NCBI GenBank assembly: GCA_030042885.1
Contig: JASHYW010000611.1
Location: forward strand, 1 to 8,323
Length of the DNA: 8,323 nt
Direction: 5' to 3'
Source: Streptosporangiaceae bacterium
GTDB taxonomy: Bacteria; Actinomycetota; Actinomycetes; Streptosporangiales; Streptosporangiaceae
This document shows positions 1 through 6,356 of the stretch, piece by piece. The notes beneath the pieces are model-generated. The model saw only the letters and a program-made list of their open reading frames with translations. It made no database searches and had not been told where the DNA came from. The position numbers were made by a program, and so were the translations under genes. Each line of letters starts with the position of its first letter. The stretch's first letter is position 1.

Positions 1-1386
1 GTACTCCTCCTGCATCTGGCGCGGCCCGATCACCTGCCGGTGCAGCACCGAGTCGGTGAACCCGGGCGCGACCGCCTCCACCCGGGCCAGGACCCGGTCG
101 GCGTACGCGGCCAGGGCGGCCTCGTCGGGCGAGTCGGCGTAGGTGTGCGGCACCCACTGCGTGAACAGCGACATGACGTGCTTCCCGGCCGGCGCCAGCG
201 AGTCGTCGAACACGCTCGGGATGCAGATGTCGGCGAACGGGAGGTCGGCGGGCGTCCCTGAGACGGCCTGCTGGAACGCGGTCTCGATGTCGTCGAGCGA
301 TTCGGCGAGCACGATCGTGCCGCCGTAGACCGACGGGTCGGGCTTGGGATGGCTGGCGAAGACCGGCAGCCGGTCCAGCGCCAGGTTGATCTTCACCGTG
401 CCGCTGCGGCTGTGCCAGCGGCGGATGTCGGCCACGAACCCGTCGGGCAGCTCGGACGGGTCCAGCAGGCGCAGGAACGAGATCTGCGGGTGCGCGGTGG
501 TGACGATCACCGGCGCGTCGATGGCCTCCCCGCCGGCCAGCGTCACCCCGGCGACCCGGCCGTCGCGGACCCGGATGCGGGCCACTTCGGCGCCGGTCCT
601 GACCTGGGCCCCGTACATCCGCGCCGCCCGCGCCAGCGCCCCGGTCACCGCTCCCATCCCGCCGCGAGGGAACCCCCACGCGCCGGCCTGCCCATCGGCC
701 TCGCCGATGTGATGGTGCAGCATCACGTACGCGGTCCCGGCCGAACGCGGCCCGGCCCAGGTCCCGATCACCCCTGAGACCGACAGCAGGCCCCGCATCG
801 CGTCGCTTTCGAAATATCCCTCGACCAGGTCCGCAATGCTCTCGGTGAGCAGCCGGGTCACATCCACCGCCGCGCGCTCGTCGACCGCCCGCAGCTGGGT
901 CAGCAGCCGCGCCTGCCGCAGCAGGTCCTGCGGGCGCCGGGACCCGAGCCGCGGCGGGATCTGGTGCAGCAGCGGCCCGAGCACCCGTCCAAGGCCCGCC
1001 AGGTGCTCCTGGTAACCGGCATACGCCTCGACGTCCCGCGCCGAGAACTTGACGATCTCGGCGCGCCGCTGGATCGGGTTGTCCGGCAGCCGCAGGTACC
1101 GCCCGTCCCGCCGCGGCGCGAAGTAGGGTCCCTGCGGGTACACGCGGTAGCCGTGCTGCTCGAGCCGCAGGTCCCGCACCAGGTCCGGCGGCAGCAAGGA
1201 GACTACGTAGGACAGTGACGTGACCGTGTAGTCCGGCCCGAACGGGTGCTCGCTGACCGCCGCGCCGCCGATCACGTCGCGCCGCTCGCACACCACCGTC
1301 TGCAGTCCGGCGCGGGCCAGGTACGCCGCTGCGACCAGTCCGTTGTGCCCGCCGCCGACCACCACGGCATCCGCGCGTCCCGTCAC
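1..1386 (-). CDS. FAD-dependent oxidoreductase, phytoene desaturase/PYROXD2-like (3' end beyond window)
   Basis: Read on the minus strand from GTG at 1386, the frame stays open for 462 codons to base 1, so the C-terminus is missing. The N-terminus is a Rossmann dinucleotide fold: VVVGGGHNGLVAAAYLARAG (residues 8-27) supplies the G11-x-G13-x-x-G16 loop, followed by E34 to bind the FAD ribose and a DVIGGAA segment (37-43). Downstream segments such as WGFPRGGMGAVTGAL are typical of the phytoene dehydrogenase-like/PYROXD2 group of NAD(P)/FAD oxidoreductases. That group usually runs 520-580 residues, so roughly 60-100 are lost, including the last FAD-binding motif. The start is supported by GGAAGGAAGGG at 1393-1403, six bases upstream. 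Substrate is unknown; real carotenoid desaturases have carotenoid neighbours, and none is seen here. The gene is divergent from the hydrolase fusion at 1658, so shared regulation is plausible. Family call is firm, function is not. Confidence 0.88.
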   Translation of the reverse strand, partial: MTGRADAVVVGGGHNGLVAAAYLARAGLQTVVCERRDVIGGAAVSEHPFGPDYTVTSLSYVVSLLPPDLVRDLRLEQHGYRVYPQGPYFAPRRDGRYLRLPDNPIQRRAEIVKFSARDVEAYAGYQEHLAGLGRVLGPLLHQIPPRLGSRRPQDLLRQARLLTQLRAVDERAAVDVTRLLTESIADLVEGYFESDAMRGLLSVSGVIGTWAGPRSAGTAYVMLHHHIGEADGQAGAWGFPRGGMGAVTGALARAARMYGAQVRTGAEVARIRVRDGRVAGVTLAGGEAIDAPVIVTTAHPQISFLRLLDPSELPDGFVADIRRWHSRSGTVKINLALDRLPVFASHPKPDPSVYGGTIVLAESLDDIETAFQQAVSGTPADLPFADICIPSVFDDSLAPAGKHVMSLFTQWVPHTYADSPDEAALAAYADRVLARVEAVAPGFTDSVLHRQVIGPRQMQEEY

Positions 1387-1392
1387 CGCCAG

Positions 1393-1403
1393 CCCTTCCT
1401 TCC
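1393..1403 (-). promoter_or_regulatory. Ribosome binding site of the FAD oxidoreductase
   Basis: On the minus strand this reads GGAAGGAAGGG, two overlapping purine-rich anti-SD matches, six bases before the GTG at 1386. No ATG lies in frame near it, so it decides the GTG start. Confidence 0.6.
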
Positions 1404-1553
1404 GCAGACCGTCTCCCGCTGACGGTACGGGATCCCGCCGAGCCGCCCCGCCGCGGAGGGTGCTTACATGGAGCGTTATGCAAAACCGCCTCGCGAGTGC
1501 GGGCCTTTGGGGCCTGGGCGAGCGATGGGTGCAGGTGAGCGGTCAGCAGAGCA

Positions 1554-1578
1554 GGGGGAAGGGGAGGTGGGTGGGGGG
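1554..1578 (+). other. Putative G-quadruplex motif
   Basis: Four G-runs of 5, 4, 3 and 6 bases (1554-1558, 1561-1564, 1569-1571, 1573-1578) are separated by loops of 2, 4 and 1 bases. This satisfies the usual G3+N1-7 quadruplex pattern on the plus strand. More G-runs lie upstream at 1501-1529, where the last loop is 8 bases. The element sits immediately before the inverted repeat at 1582 and about 80 bases before the hydrolase start, on the non-template strand. Folding and any regulatory effect are inferred. Confidence 0.5.
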
Positions 1579-1581
1579 TTC

Positions 1582-1596
1582 TTCGCATAACGCGAA
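1582..1596. promoter_or_regulatory. Candidate operator: perfect inverted repeat TTCGC-N5-GCGAA
   Basis: TTCGC (1582-1586) and GCGAA (1592-1596) are exact reverse complements around ATAAC. The repeat encloses a GCATAAC core shared with two other sites in the same intergenic region (1474-1486 inverted, 1598-1609 direct). A dimeric helix-turn-helix repressor or activator site is a reasonable guess; no regulator gene is in the window. Confidence 0.4.
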
Positions 1597-1657
1597 CTTT
1601 GCATAAAACACGTGCTTCGCACGCCCAATCCGCCCGACCACGAACGGAGCGCACCCG

Positions 1658-3568
1658 GTGGACAAGACCGTCATCGCCGTCGCCCAGCTGGCCATCGCCA
1701 TCGGCGAGCCGGACGCCAACCGCAAGGCCGCCGCTGCGGCGGTGGCCGAGGCGGCCGCGGCGGGCGCGCGCCTCGTGGTGCTGCCCGAGCTGTGCGATTC
1801 CGGCTACGTGTTCGGCGACGATGCCGGCCGGGCGTCCGCCGAGGCCGGTGCCCTCGCCTCCGCCGCGGACGACAGCGCCACCCTGCGCCAGTGGCGCGCC
1901 CTGGCCGCCGAGCACCAGCTGGTGATCGTCGGCGGCTTCTGCGAGCGCGGCGCAGGCGACCGCCTCTTCAACAGCGCGGCGGTGGTGGATGCGTCCGGGA
2001 CCAGGGCGGTCTACCGCAAGGCCCACCTGTGGGACAAGGAGAAGCTGGTCTTCACCCCAGGCGACGCGCCGCCCCCCGTGGTGGACCTGGGGTTCGGCCG
2101 GGTCGGCGTGATGATCTGCTACGACCTGGAATTCCCCGAATGGGTCCGGCTGCCCGCGCTGGCCGGCGCCGACCTCGTCGCCGCCCCGGTGAACTGGCCC
2201 GCCGCGGCCTACCCGGCGGGGGAGCGGCCCGCCGAAGTGATCAAGGCGCAGGCCGCCGCGGCCACCAACGGGGTCTTCGTCGCGGTGGCCGACCGCTGCC
2301 AGGACGAGCGCGGCGTGTCATGGATCAGCGGCTCGCTGATCGCCGGCCCCGACGGCTACCCGCTGGCCGGGCCCGTACTCGAGGACCGACGTGCCGTGCT
2401 GACCGCGACATGCGACCTGCCGCGGGCGCGCAACAAGGGCCTGGCCGGCGACAACGACCTGCTGGCCGACCGTCGCCCCGCGCTGTACAGGCCGGCGCCG
2501 GAGCGCGCCGCGACAGCGCCCGACGAACGAGTACAGGCGGCGAACGCGCACTGGGCGGCGCGCTTCATCGCGAACGGCACCAGCTACTCCGACTTCACAG
2601 AAACTGTGGCCCGCATCAAGGTCTGGGACGAGTGGTGCCGCGAGTGGGGCCGCACCGCCCGGCATTACGAGCAGCTCGCCGAGACCGCCGGGGAAGCCGG
2701 GCGAGCGGTCACTGCCGGAGAGGCCTGGCGGCGTGCCGCGCTGTGCTGGCACTGGGGCAAGTTCGTCTTCGTCGATCACCCAGACCAGCAGCAGGCGGCG
2801 CACGAGCGCACCGTGGCCTGCTTCCGGCGCGGTGCCGCCACGCTGAGCCCGCCCGCCGAGCCGGTGCGCGTTCCTTACGGCGGCACCATGCTGGCGGCGT
2901 ACCTGAGGGTGCCCGGCCCGGGCGGCCGGTACCCCGTGGTGATCATGATGCCCGGGCTGGACTCGGTGAAGGAGGAGCTGCAGGCGACCGCCGAGTACAT
3001 GCTGAGCCGCGGCCTCGCGATCATCGCGGTCGACGGGCCCGGCCAGGGGGAGACCGAGTACGAGCTGCCGATCGAGCCCGCCTACGAGCGGGTGGCCACG
3101 GCGGTCGCCGACTACCTGGAAGGGCGCGACGACGTCGACCCGGACCGGATCGGCGCGTTCGGTGTCAGCCTGGGCGGCTACTACGCGGCCCGGTCCGCGG
3201 CCTTCGAGCCGCGGGTGCGGGCCGCGGTAGCGCTGGCCGGGCCGTACTGCTGGGCCCTGGACTGGGACAATTTGCCGCCGCAGACCCGGGCCACGTTCCA
3301 GCGCCGCTCGGGCGCGGCTACCGAGGCCGAGGCGCGCGAGCGGATGACGGCGCTGACCCTGGAGCACGCCGCCGCCCGCATCACCTGCCCGCTGCTGGTC
3401 GCGGCCGGCGGCCGGGACCGCCTGGTCCCTCCCGACCAGGCCGAACGCCTGGCCCGGGAGGCACCCGGCGCGGAGCTGATGCTGGATCCCGACGGAACCC
3501 ACGGCCTGACCAACCACGCCTTCGAGTCCAGGTCAAAGATGGCGGACTGGCTCGCGGCCCATCTCTAA
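1658..3568 (+). CDS. Bifunctional nitrilase-superfamily amidase / alpha-beta hydrolase fusion
   Basis: A 636-residue protein with two enzyme domains. Residues 1-about 275 are a carbon-nitrogen hydrolase with the full Glu-Lys-Cys triad: E44 (VVLPELCDSGY), K121 (VYRKAHLWDKEKL) and C154 (VMICYDLEFPEW); this type hydrolyses linear amides or nitriles. Residues about 290-400 are a helical cap (WAARFIANGTSYSDF, KVWDEWCREW, WHWGKFVFVDH) and 400-636 an alpha/beta hydrolase with S504 in GVSLGG, D587 in GGRDRLVP and H615 in DGTHGLTNH. Cap plus core resemble 2,6-dihydroxypseudooxynicotine hydrolase, a C-C bond hydrolase of Arthrobacter nicotine breakdown, and the related Ayg1/FrsA-like proteins. The GTG start has GGAG (1646-1649) eight bases upstream, and the nitrilase fold begins at residue 4. 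No signal peptide: cytoplasmic. Neighbours (divergent oxidoreductase, convergent permease) suggest catabolism of a nitrogen compound. Domain calls are firm; substrate is unknown. Confidence 0.9.
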   Translation: MDKTVIAVAQLAIAIGEPDANRKAAAAAVAEAAAAGARLVVLPELCDSGYVFGDDAGRASAEAGALASAADDSATLRQWRALAAEHQLVIVGGFCERGAGDRLFNSAAVVDASGTRAVYRKAHLWDKEKLVFTPGDAPPPVVDLGFGRVGVMICYDLEFPEWVRLPALAGADLVAAPVNWPAAAYPAGERPAEVIKAQAAAATNGVFVAVADRCQDERGVSWISGSLIAGPDGYPLAGPVLEDRRAVLTATCDLPRARNKGLAGDNDLLADRRPALYRPAPERAATAPDERVQAANAHWAARFIANGTSYSDFTETVARIKVWDEWCREWGRTARHYEQLAETAGEAGRAVTAGEAWRRAALCWHWGKFVFVDHPDQQQAAHERTVACFRRGAATLSPPAEPVRVPYGGTMLAAYLRVPGPGGRYPVVIMMPGLDSVKEELQATAEYMLSRGLAIIAVDGPGQGETEYELPIEPAYERVATAVADYLEGRDDVDPDRIGAFGVSLGGYYAARSAAFEPRVRAAVALAGPYCWALDWDNLPPQTRATFQRRSGAATEAEARERMTALTLEHAAARITCPLLVAAGGRDRLVPPDQAERLAREAPGAELMLDPDGTHGLTNHAFESRSKMADWLAAHL

Positions 3569-3587
3569 GGCGGCCGGCCGGCATCCT

Positions 3588-3608
3588 GCCAGCAGGGCCC
3601 TAGCTGGC
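3588..3608. terminator. Hairpin at the convergent junction, possible bidirectional terminator
   Basis: GCCAGC (3588-3593) pairs exactly with GCTGGC (3603-3608) around a 9-base loop. It lies between the convergent hydrolase and permease genes, whose stops are only 31 bases apart, and overlaps the permease stop and last two codons. There is no T-tract, which is common in GC-rich actinobacteria. A separate 10-base palindrome (GCCGGCCGGC, 3573-3582) lies just upstream. Function is inferred from position. Confidence 0.4.
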
Positions 3609-5036
3609 GCTGCTCTCGCGCCGGATCCCGAAGAACGGGGAGCGCAGCCCGAACCGCGCCACGAACATCAGGATCAGGCCCACCACCACGATCCCGAGCA
3701 GCGGCCAGTTCTGCGTCGCGGGTGCCTTCATCATGGATTTCACGATGATCCAGCCCAGGAAGCCCGCGGCGGCCAGGGGAAGCACGCCAAGCGACAGCAG
3801 ATCCCAGGGCCGGGCCATGATGCGACGCCGGTAGTAGACCATGGTGGCCAGCGCGGTGAGGATGTAGAAGGCGGAGTACAGCAGCCCGGTCGCGTCGACG
3901 ATGTCGGTGAACGCGTTCTGGACCGAGGTGGCCAGCAGGTAGATCCACGTGATCGCGATGACGAAGACTCCCACCACCACGGTAGCTGCCACCGGCGTCT
4001 TGTACCGGCGGGACACGGTGCCGAGGAGGCCCGGCAGCACCCGCTTGACCGCCATCCCGTAGACGATCCTGGCCGTGATCACGATGCCGGCCCCCGTGCT
4101 GGCGATCGCGGACAGCGCGATGGACAGGGCCATCACCTTGCCCCAGCCGCTGCCCCCCATGGCCTGGGCCACGTAGACGAGCGCGGACGCCGCGTTATCC
4201 TGCAGCTTCGCCGGGGACACCACGCCCTGCAGGCCCACCGTGGCCAGCGTGTAGATCACTGCCAGCAGCACGACCGCGATCATGACGGCCTTGCCGGGAT
4301 TGATGCGCCGGCGGGTCGTCTCCTCGTTGACGTAGATCGATCCGTCCCAGCCAGTGAACATGTACACCGCGATGAGGAACCCGGCCGCCGGGCTGCCCAG
4401 CCCGCCGACCCCGGCCAGGCTGAGCCAGCCGCTGGTCGGGTGGTAGGTGCCTGGGTGGTGGCCGAGCACGAAGGCCAGCCCGGCGATGCCGAACCCGATC
4501 AGGATCAGGTACTCGATCAGCGCCATGCCGAGCTGGGTCCGCGCCGTGATCTTGATGCCGATGATCGCGATGACCAGCATGATCAGGCTGAGGGCCGTGT
4601 CGATGCCGATGTTCGCCCAGGTGTTCGACGAACTGGAGCCGAAGGCGGCCAGCGCGGTCGGCGCGAGCACCTCGACTCCGCTGATCGTGCCAAGGATGTA
4701 GGCCGCCACCATCAGCCAGCCGGTCTCGAAGCCCAGGTACGGGTCGATGGCCCGGCCGACCCACTCGAAGGAAGCGCCGCAGTTCGCGCTCCACAGGTTC
4801 AGCCGCCGGTAGGCATTGGCGATGATGAGCATGGGAATCGCGGTCAGGATGATGATCGGCCCGCTGCCGTAAGCCGCGGCCGAGGCGAGCCCGGCGATGG
4901 TCAGCCCGATCGAGGCCGCCGGAGCCGAAGCCGCCATCCCGATAACGGTGTCTTCGGTCACCCCGATCGCGTCGGGCTCAAGCCCTGTGTGCTCCAGGAT
5001 GGCCACGTTAACAGGAGTTGCGGGTCGATCCGACAT
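3600..5036 (-). CDS. APC-family amino acid/amine permease
   Basis: A 478-residue integral membrane protein with about 12 hydrophobic helices, roughly at residues 30-50, 58-76, 106-130, 146-164, 172-191, 215-235, 250-270, 300-327, 348-369, 384-402, 412-433 and 445-462. The broken helix 1 (GMAASAPAASIG), the WSANCGASFEWVGRAIDPYLG stretch before helix 3, and TGWDGSIYVNEET with RRRINPGKA after helix 6 are typical of the amino acid-polyamine-organocation superfamily, which takes up amino acids or amines by proton or sodium symport. I place the start at ATG 5036, with GGAG (5042-5045) five bases upstream. An in-frame ATG at 5084 has GGAAGG nearby, but the extra 16 residues are basic and use atypical AT-ending codons. 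It converges on the amidase-hydrolase gene, so it may import that enzyme's substrate or precursor. Substrate cannot be told from sequence. Confidence 0.88.
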   Translation of the reverse strand: MSDRPATPVNVAILEHTGLEPDAIGVTEDTVIGMAASAPAASIGLTIAGLASAAAYGSGPIIILTAIPMLIIANAYRRLNLWSANCGASFEWVGRAIDPYLGFETGWLMVAAYILGTISGVEVLAPTALAAFGSSSSNTWANIGIDTALSLIMLVIAIIGIKITARTQLGMALIEYLILIGFGIAGLAFVLGHHPGTYHPTSGWLSLAGVGGLGSPAAGFLIAVYMFTGWDGSIYVNEETTRRRINPGKAVMIAVVLLAVIYTLATVGLQGVVSPAKLQDNAASALVYVAQAMGGSGWGKVMALSIALSAIASTGAGIVITARIVYGMAVKRVLPGLLGTVSRRYKTPVAATVVVGVFVIAITWIYLLATSVQNAFTDIVDATGLLYSAFYILTALATMVYYRRRIMARPWDLLSLGVLPLAAAGFLGWIIVKSMMKAPATQNWPLLGIVVVGLILMFVARFGLRSPFFGIRRESSAS

Positions 5037-5329
5037 CTCGGCTCCGCTTCTGCGGCGTTTTGTGTATACGGCATGCACCCGCATTGTGCCGCCTTCCGGG
5101 CCCTGCTTCCAATCGGCCGCAGCCGCGCTCGCCCGCACCCCCGCTCACCTGCCCGCCGCGTGCAGCGCCAACGTCTCCCTGGGCCCGCCGCGGGCGGCGC
5201 TCCGCTCTGGGCCTGCTGCATCGGACGCTATCCTATTAATCTAGTCGACATTGTAGGTTCAGGATCGTGCGGGATCGCTCAAGGGCGTGCCCGGGCATGC
5301 AAGATCCTGCGGGAATCCCTGGAGGCTCC
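5037..5329. promoter_or_regulatory. Divergent intergenic region between permease and sulfotransferase
   Basis: Both promoters should lie in this 293-base gap. On the minus strand TATACA (5068-5063) is a possible -10 box for the permease, about 27 bases before its ATG, but no good -35 is visible. On the plus side an AT-rich island at 5229-5255 stands out from GC-rich surroundings and contains TATCCT (5229-5234) and TAGGTT (5254-5259), either of which fits a TAnnnT -10 box for the sulfotransferase. The stretch 5100-5220 is GC-rich with only low-complexity open frames; I see no gene there. Confidence 0.35.
5321..5325 (+). promoter_or_regulatory. Ribosome binding site fixing the sulfotransferase start
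   Basis: GGAGG, four bases before the GTG at 5330. It is the best Shine-Dalgarno match among the three possible in-frame starts and removes 21 residues of unlikely N-terminal extension. Confidence 0.6.
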
Positions 5330-6313
5330 GTGGCCCTGCCGGACTTCCTGGTGATCGGTGCCCCGAAAGCGGGCACCACGGCGCTGCATGTCGCGCTGGC
5401 CGGTCACCCGGGCCTTTACCTGTCAGCGATCAAGGAGCCGAAGTTCTTCCTCTCCGACGGACCGCCGCCGACCAGGGGCGGCCCGGGGGACGCGCTGACC
5501 TACCGCGAGCACGTATGGCGCAGGGAGGACTACGAGGCCCTGTTCGAACCTGCTCCGCCCGGCGCGCTGCGCGGCGAGTCGACACCGCTGTACCTCTACG
5601 ACCGTGCCGCGATGCGCCGGATACGCGAGGCGATCCCCGGCGCCAGGCTGATCGTGATCGTGCGCGATCCGGTTGAACGGGCGCACTCGAACTGGACGCA
5701 TCTGTGGTCGGCGGGCCTGGAGCCGGTCGACGACTTCGTCCGGGCCTGCGGTGAGGAGGAGCGCCGGATCGCCGCGGGCTGGGCCAGCTTCTGGCACTAC
5801 ATCGGCCTCGGCCGCTACGGCGAGCAGCTCCAGTACCTGTACACGCTGTTCCCGCGCGAGCAGGTACTGGTCATCCGCTACCGGCTACTGGTCGACGAGC
5901 CCGCGAAGAGCCTCGACCGGATCTGCGCGTTCCTCGGGGTCGCCCAGGGCGTGCTGGCCGAGATACCGCGGCAGAACGTCACCTCCCACCCGGACTCCAC
6001 GCTGGCGCACCGGGCCGTCTCGCTGGCGCAGCGAGCGGGCAGTGCGGTGGGCGGCCGGATCCCCGGCCTGACCGCCGCCGCCCTGACCGGCCCGCTCGAG
6101 CGCTTCCTGCAGCGCCATAGCCGCGAGCGCCAGCCGCTGAGCTGGGAGCAGCGCCAGGAACTCCTGCCGCGCTTCGAGCGCGACATCGAGCTGCTGGAAA
6201 AAGTCCTCGGCGAGGACTTCCGCGACTGGCTGCAGCCGCGGGAGCGCTCGGGCGGCATGGTCGGTGCCCGGCCCGCCGGGCAAGGGCAGGCCAAGAACGG
6301 CCGCCTCGGTTAA
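5330..6313 (+). CDS. PAPS-dependent sulfotransferase
   Basis: A 327-residue cytoplasmic protein of the P-loop sulfotransferase superfamily, which moves sulfate from PAPS to a hydroxyl or amine of a sugar, lipid or small molecule. The 5'-phosphosulfate loop is APKAGTT (residues 11-17, K13 catalytic) straight after the first strand PDFLVIG. KEPKFF (35-40) and GESTPLYLY (82-90) are usual in bacterial carbohydrate-type members. The 3'-phosphate motif is VRDPVERAHSNW (111-122), with R112 and S120 in the PAPS-binding positions. The C-terminal helix ends in the common F-x-x-D-I-x-x-L-E pattern (282-290). The GTG at 5330 is chosen because GGAGG (5321-5325) sits four bases upstream and the fold starts at once. 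In-frame starts at 5267 and 5297 have poor ribosome sites. Acceptor unknown; no glycan or lipid biosynthesis gene is adjacent. It converges on the propeller gene with 43 bases between stops. Confidence 0.9.
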   Translation: MALPDFLVIGAPKAGTTALHVALAGHPGLYLSAIKEPKFFLSDGPPPTRGGPGDALTYREHVWRREDYEALFEPAPPGALRGESTPLYLYDRAAMRRIREAIPGARLIVIVRDPVERAHSNWTHLWSAGLEPVDDFVRACGEEERRIAAGWASFWHYIGLGRYGEQLQYLYTLFPREQVLVIRYRLLVDEPAKSLDRICAFLGVAQGVLAEIPRQNVTSHPDSTLAHRAVSLAQRAGSAVGGRIPGLTAAALTGPLERFLQRHSRERQPLSWEQRQELLPRFERDIELLEKVLGEDFRDWLQPRERSGGMVGARPAGQGQAKNGRLG

Positions 6314-6356
6314 GCGTGGCGCGAGCCGGGCCAACCTGCCAGCCGGTCCACCGCGT

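Larger units (their letters stand above)
1387..1657. promoter_or_regulatory. Divergent intergenic region between oxidoreductase and hydrolase fusion
   Basis: This 271-base gap separates two genes transcribed away from each other, so it should hold both promoters. It differs from the flanking coding DNA in having AT-rich islands (around 1474-1486 and 1582-1610) and a strongly G-rich plus strand from 1501 to 1578. Short open frames crossing it have no family resemblance. I cannot place -35/-10 boxes with confidence. For the plus-strand gene, TTCGCA (1582-1587) and TAAAAC (1604-1609) at 16-base spacing are a weak possibility. Confidence 0.55.

Noticed and set aside
344..777. Plus-strand open frames across the FAD oxidoreductase
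   Set aside because: The minus strand there carries a continuous 462-codon frame with a clear FAD-binding N-terminus. The plus frames are low-complexity shadows.
1..1386. Carotenoid biosynthesis gene (phytoene desaturase proper)
   Set aside because: The sequence suits the broader PYROXD2-like group, and no phytoene synthase, cyclase or prenyl transferase gene is nearby.
2318..3517. 399-residue minus-strand open frame opposite the hydrolase gene
   Set aside because: No recognisable family or hydrophobic pattern, and it lies wholly antisense to a gene with intact catalytic motifs.
1612..3603. Long 663-residue plus-strand open frame starting at 1612
   Set aside because: Its translation is Arg/Gly/Pro-rich low complexity with no motif. 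It is the shifted frame of the nitrilase-hydrolase gene, a common artefact in GC-rich DNA.
5037..5138. Upstream starts for the permease (5138 and 5084)
   Set aside because: The added residues are charged, have atypical codon use for this genome and precede the expected short cytoplasmic N-terminus. ATG 5036 has GGAG at five bases. The 5084 start has a fair ribosome site, so it is not excluded.
5100..5220. Small gene in the permease-sulfotransferase gap
   Set aside because: Frames on both strands are short, Arg/Ala/Pro-rich, without a convincing ribosome site or family resemblance.
5267..5329. Upstream sulfotransferase starts at GTG 5267 and ATG 5297
   Set aside because: AGGA is only two bases from the first, and no good Shine-Dalgarno precedes the second. 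GGAGG at 5321 favours GTG 5330, right where the fold begins.
6314..6356. Terminator between the convergent sulfotransferase and propeller genes
   Set aside because: Only 3-4 base pairings such as CCGG/CCGG with long loops can be drawn, too weak to call.
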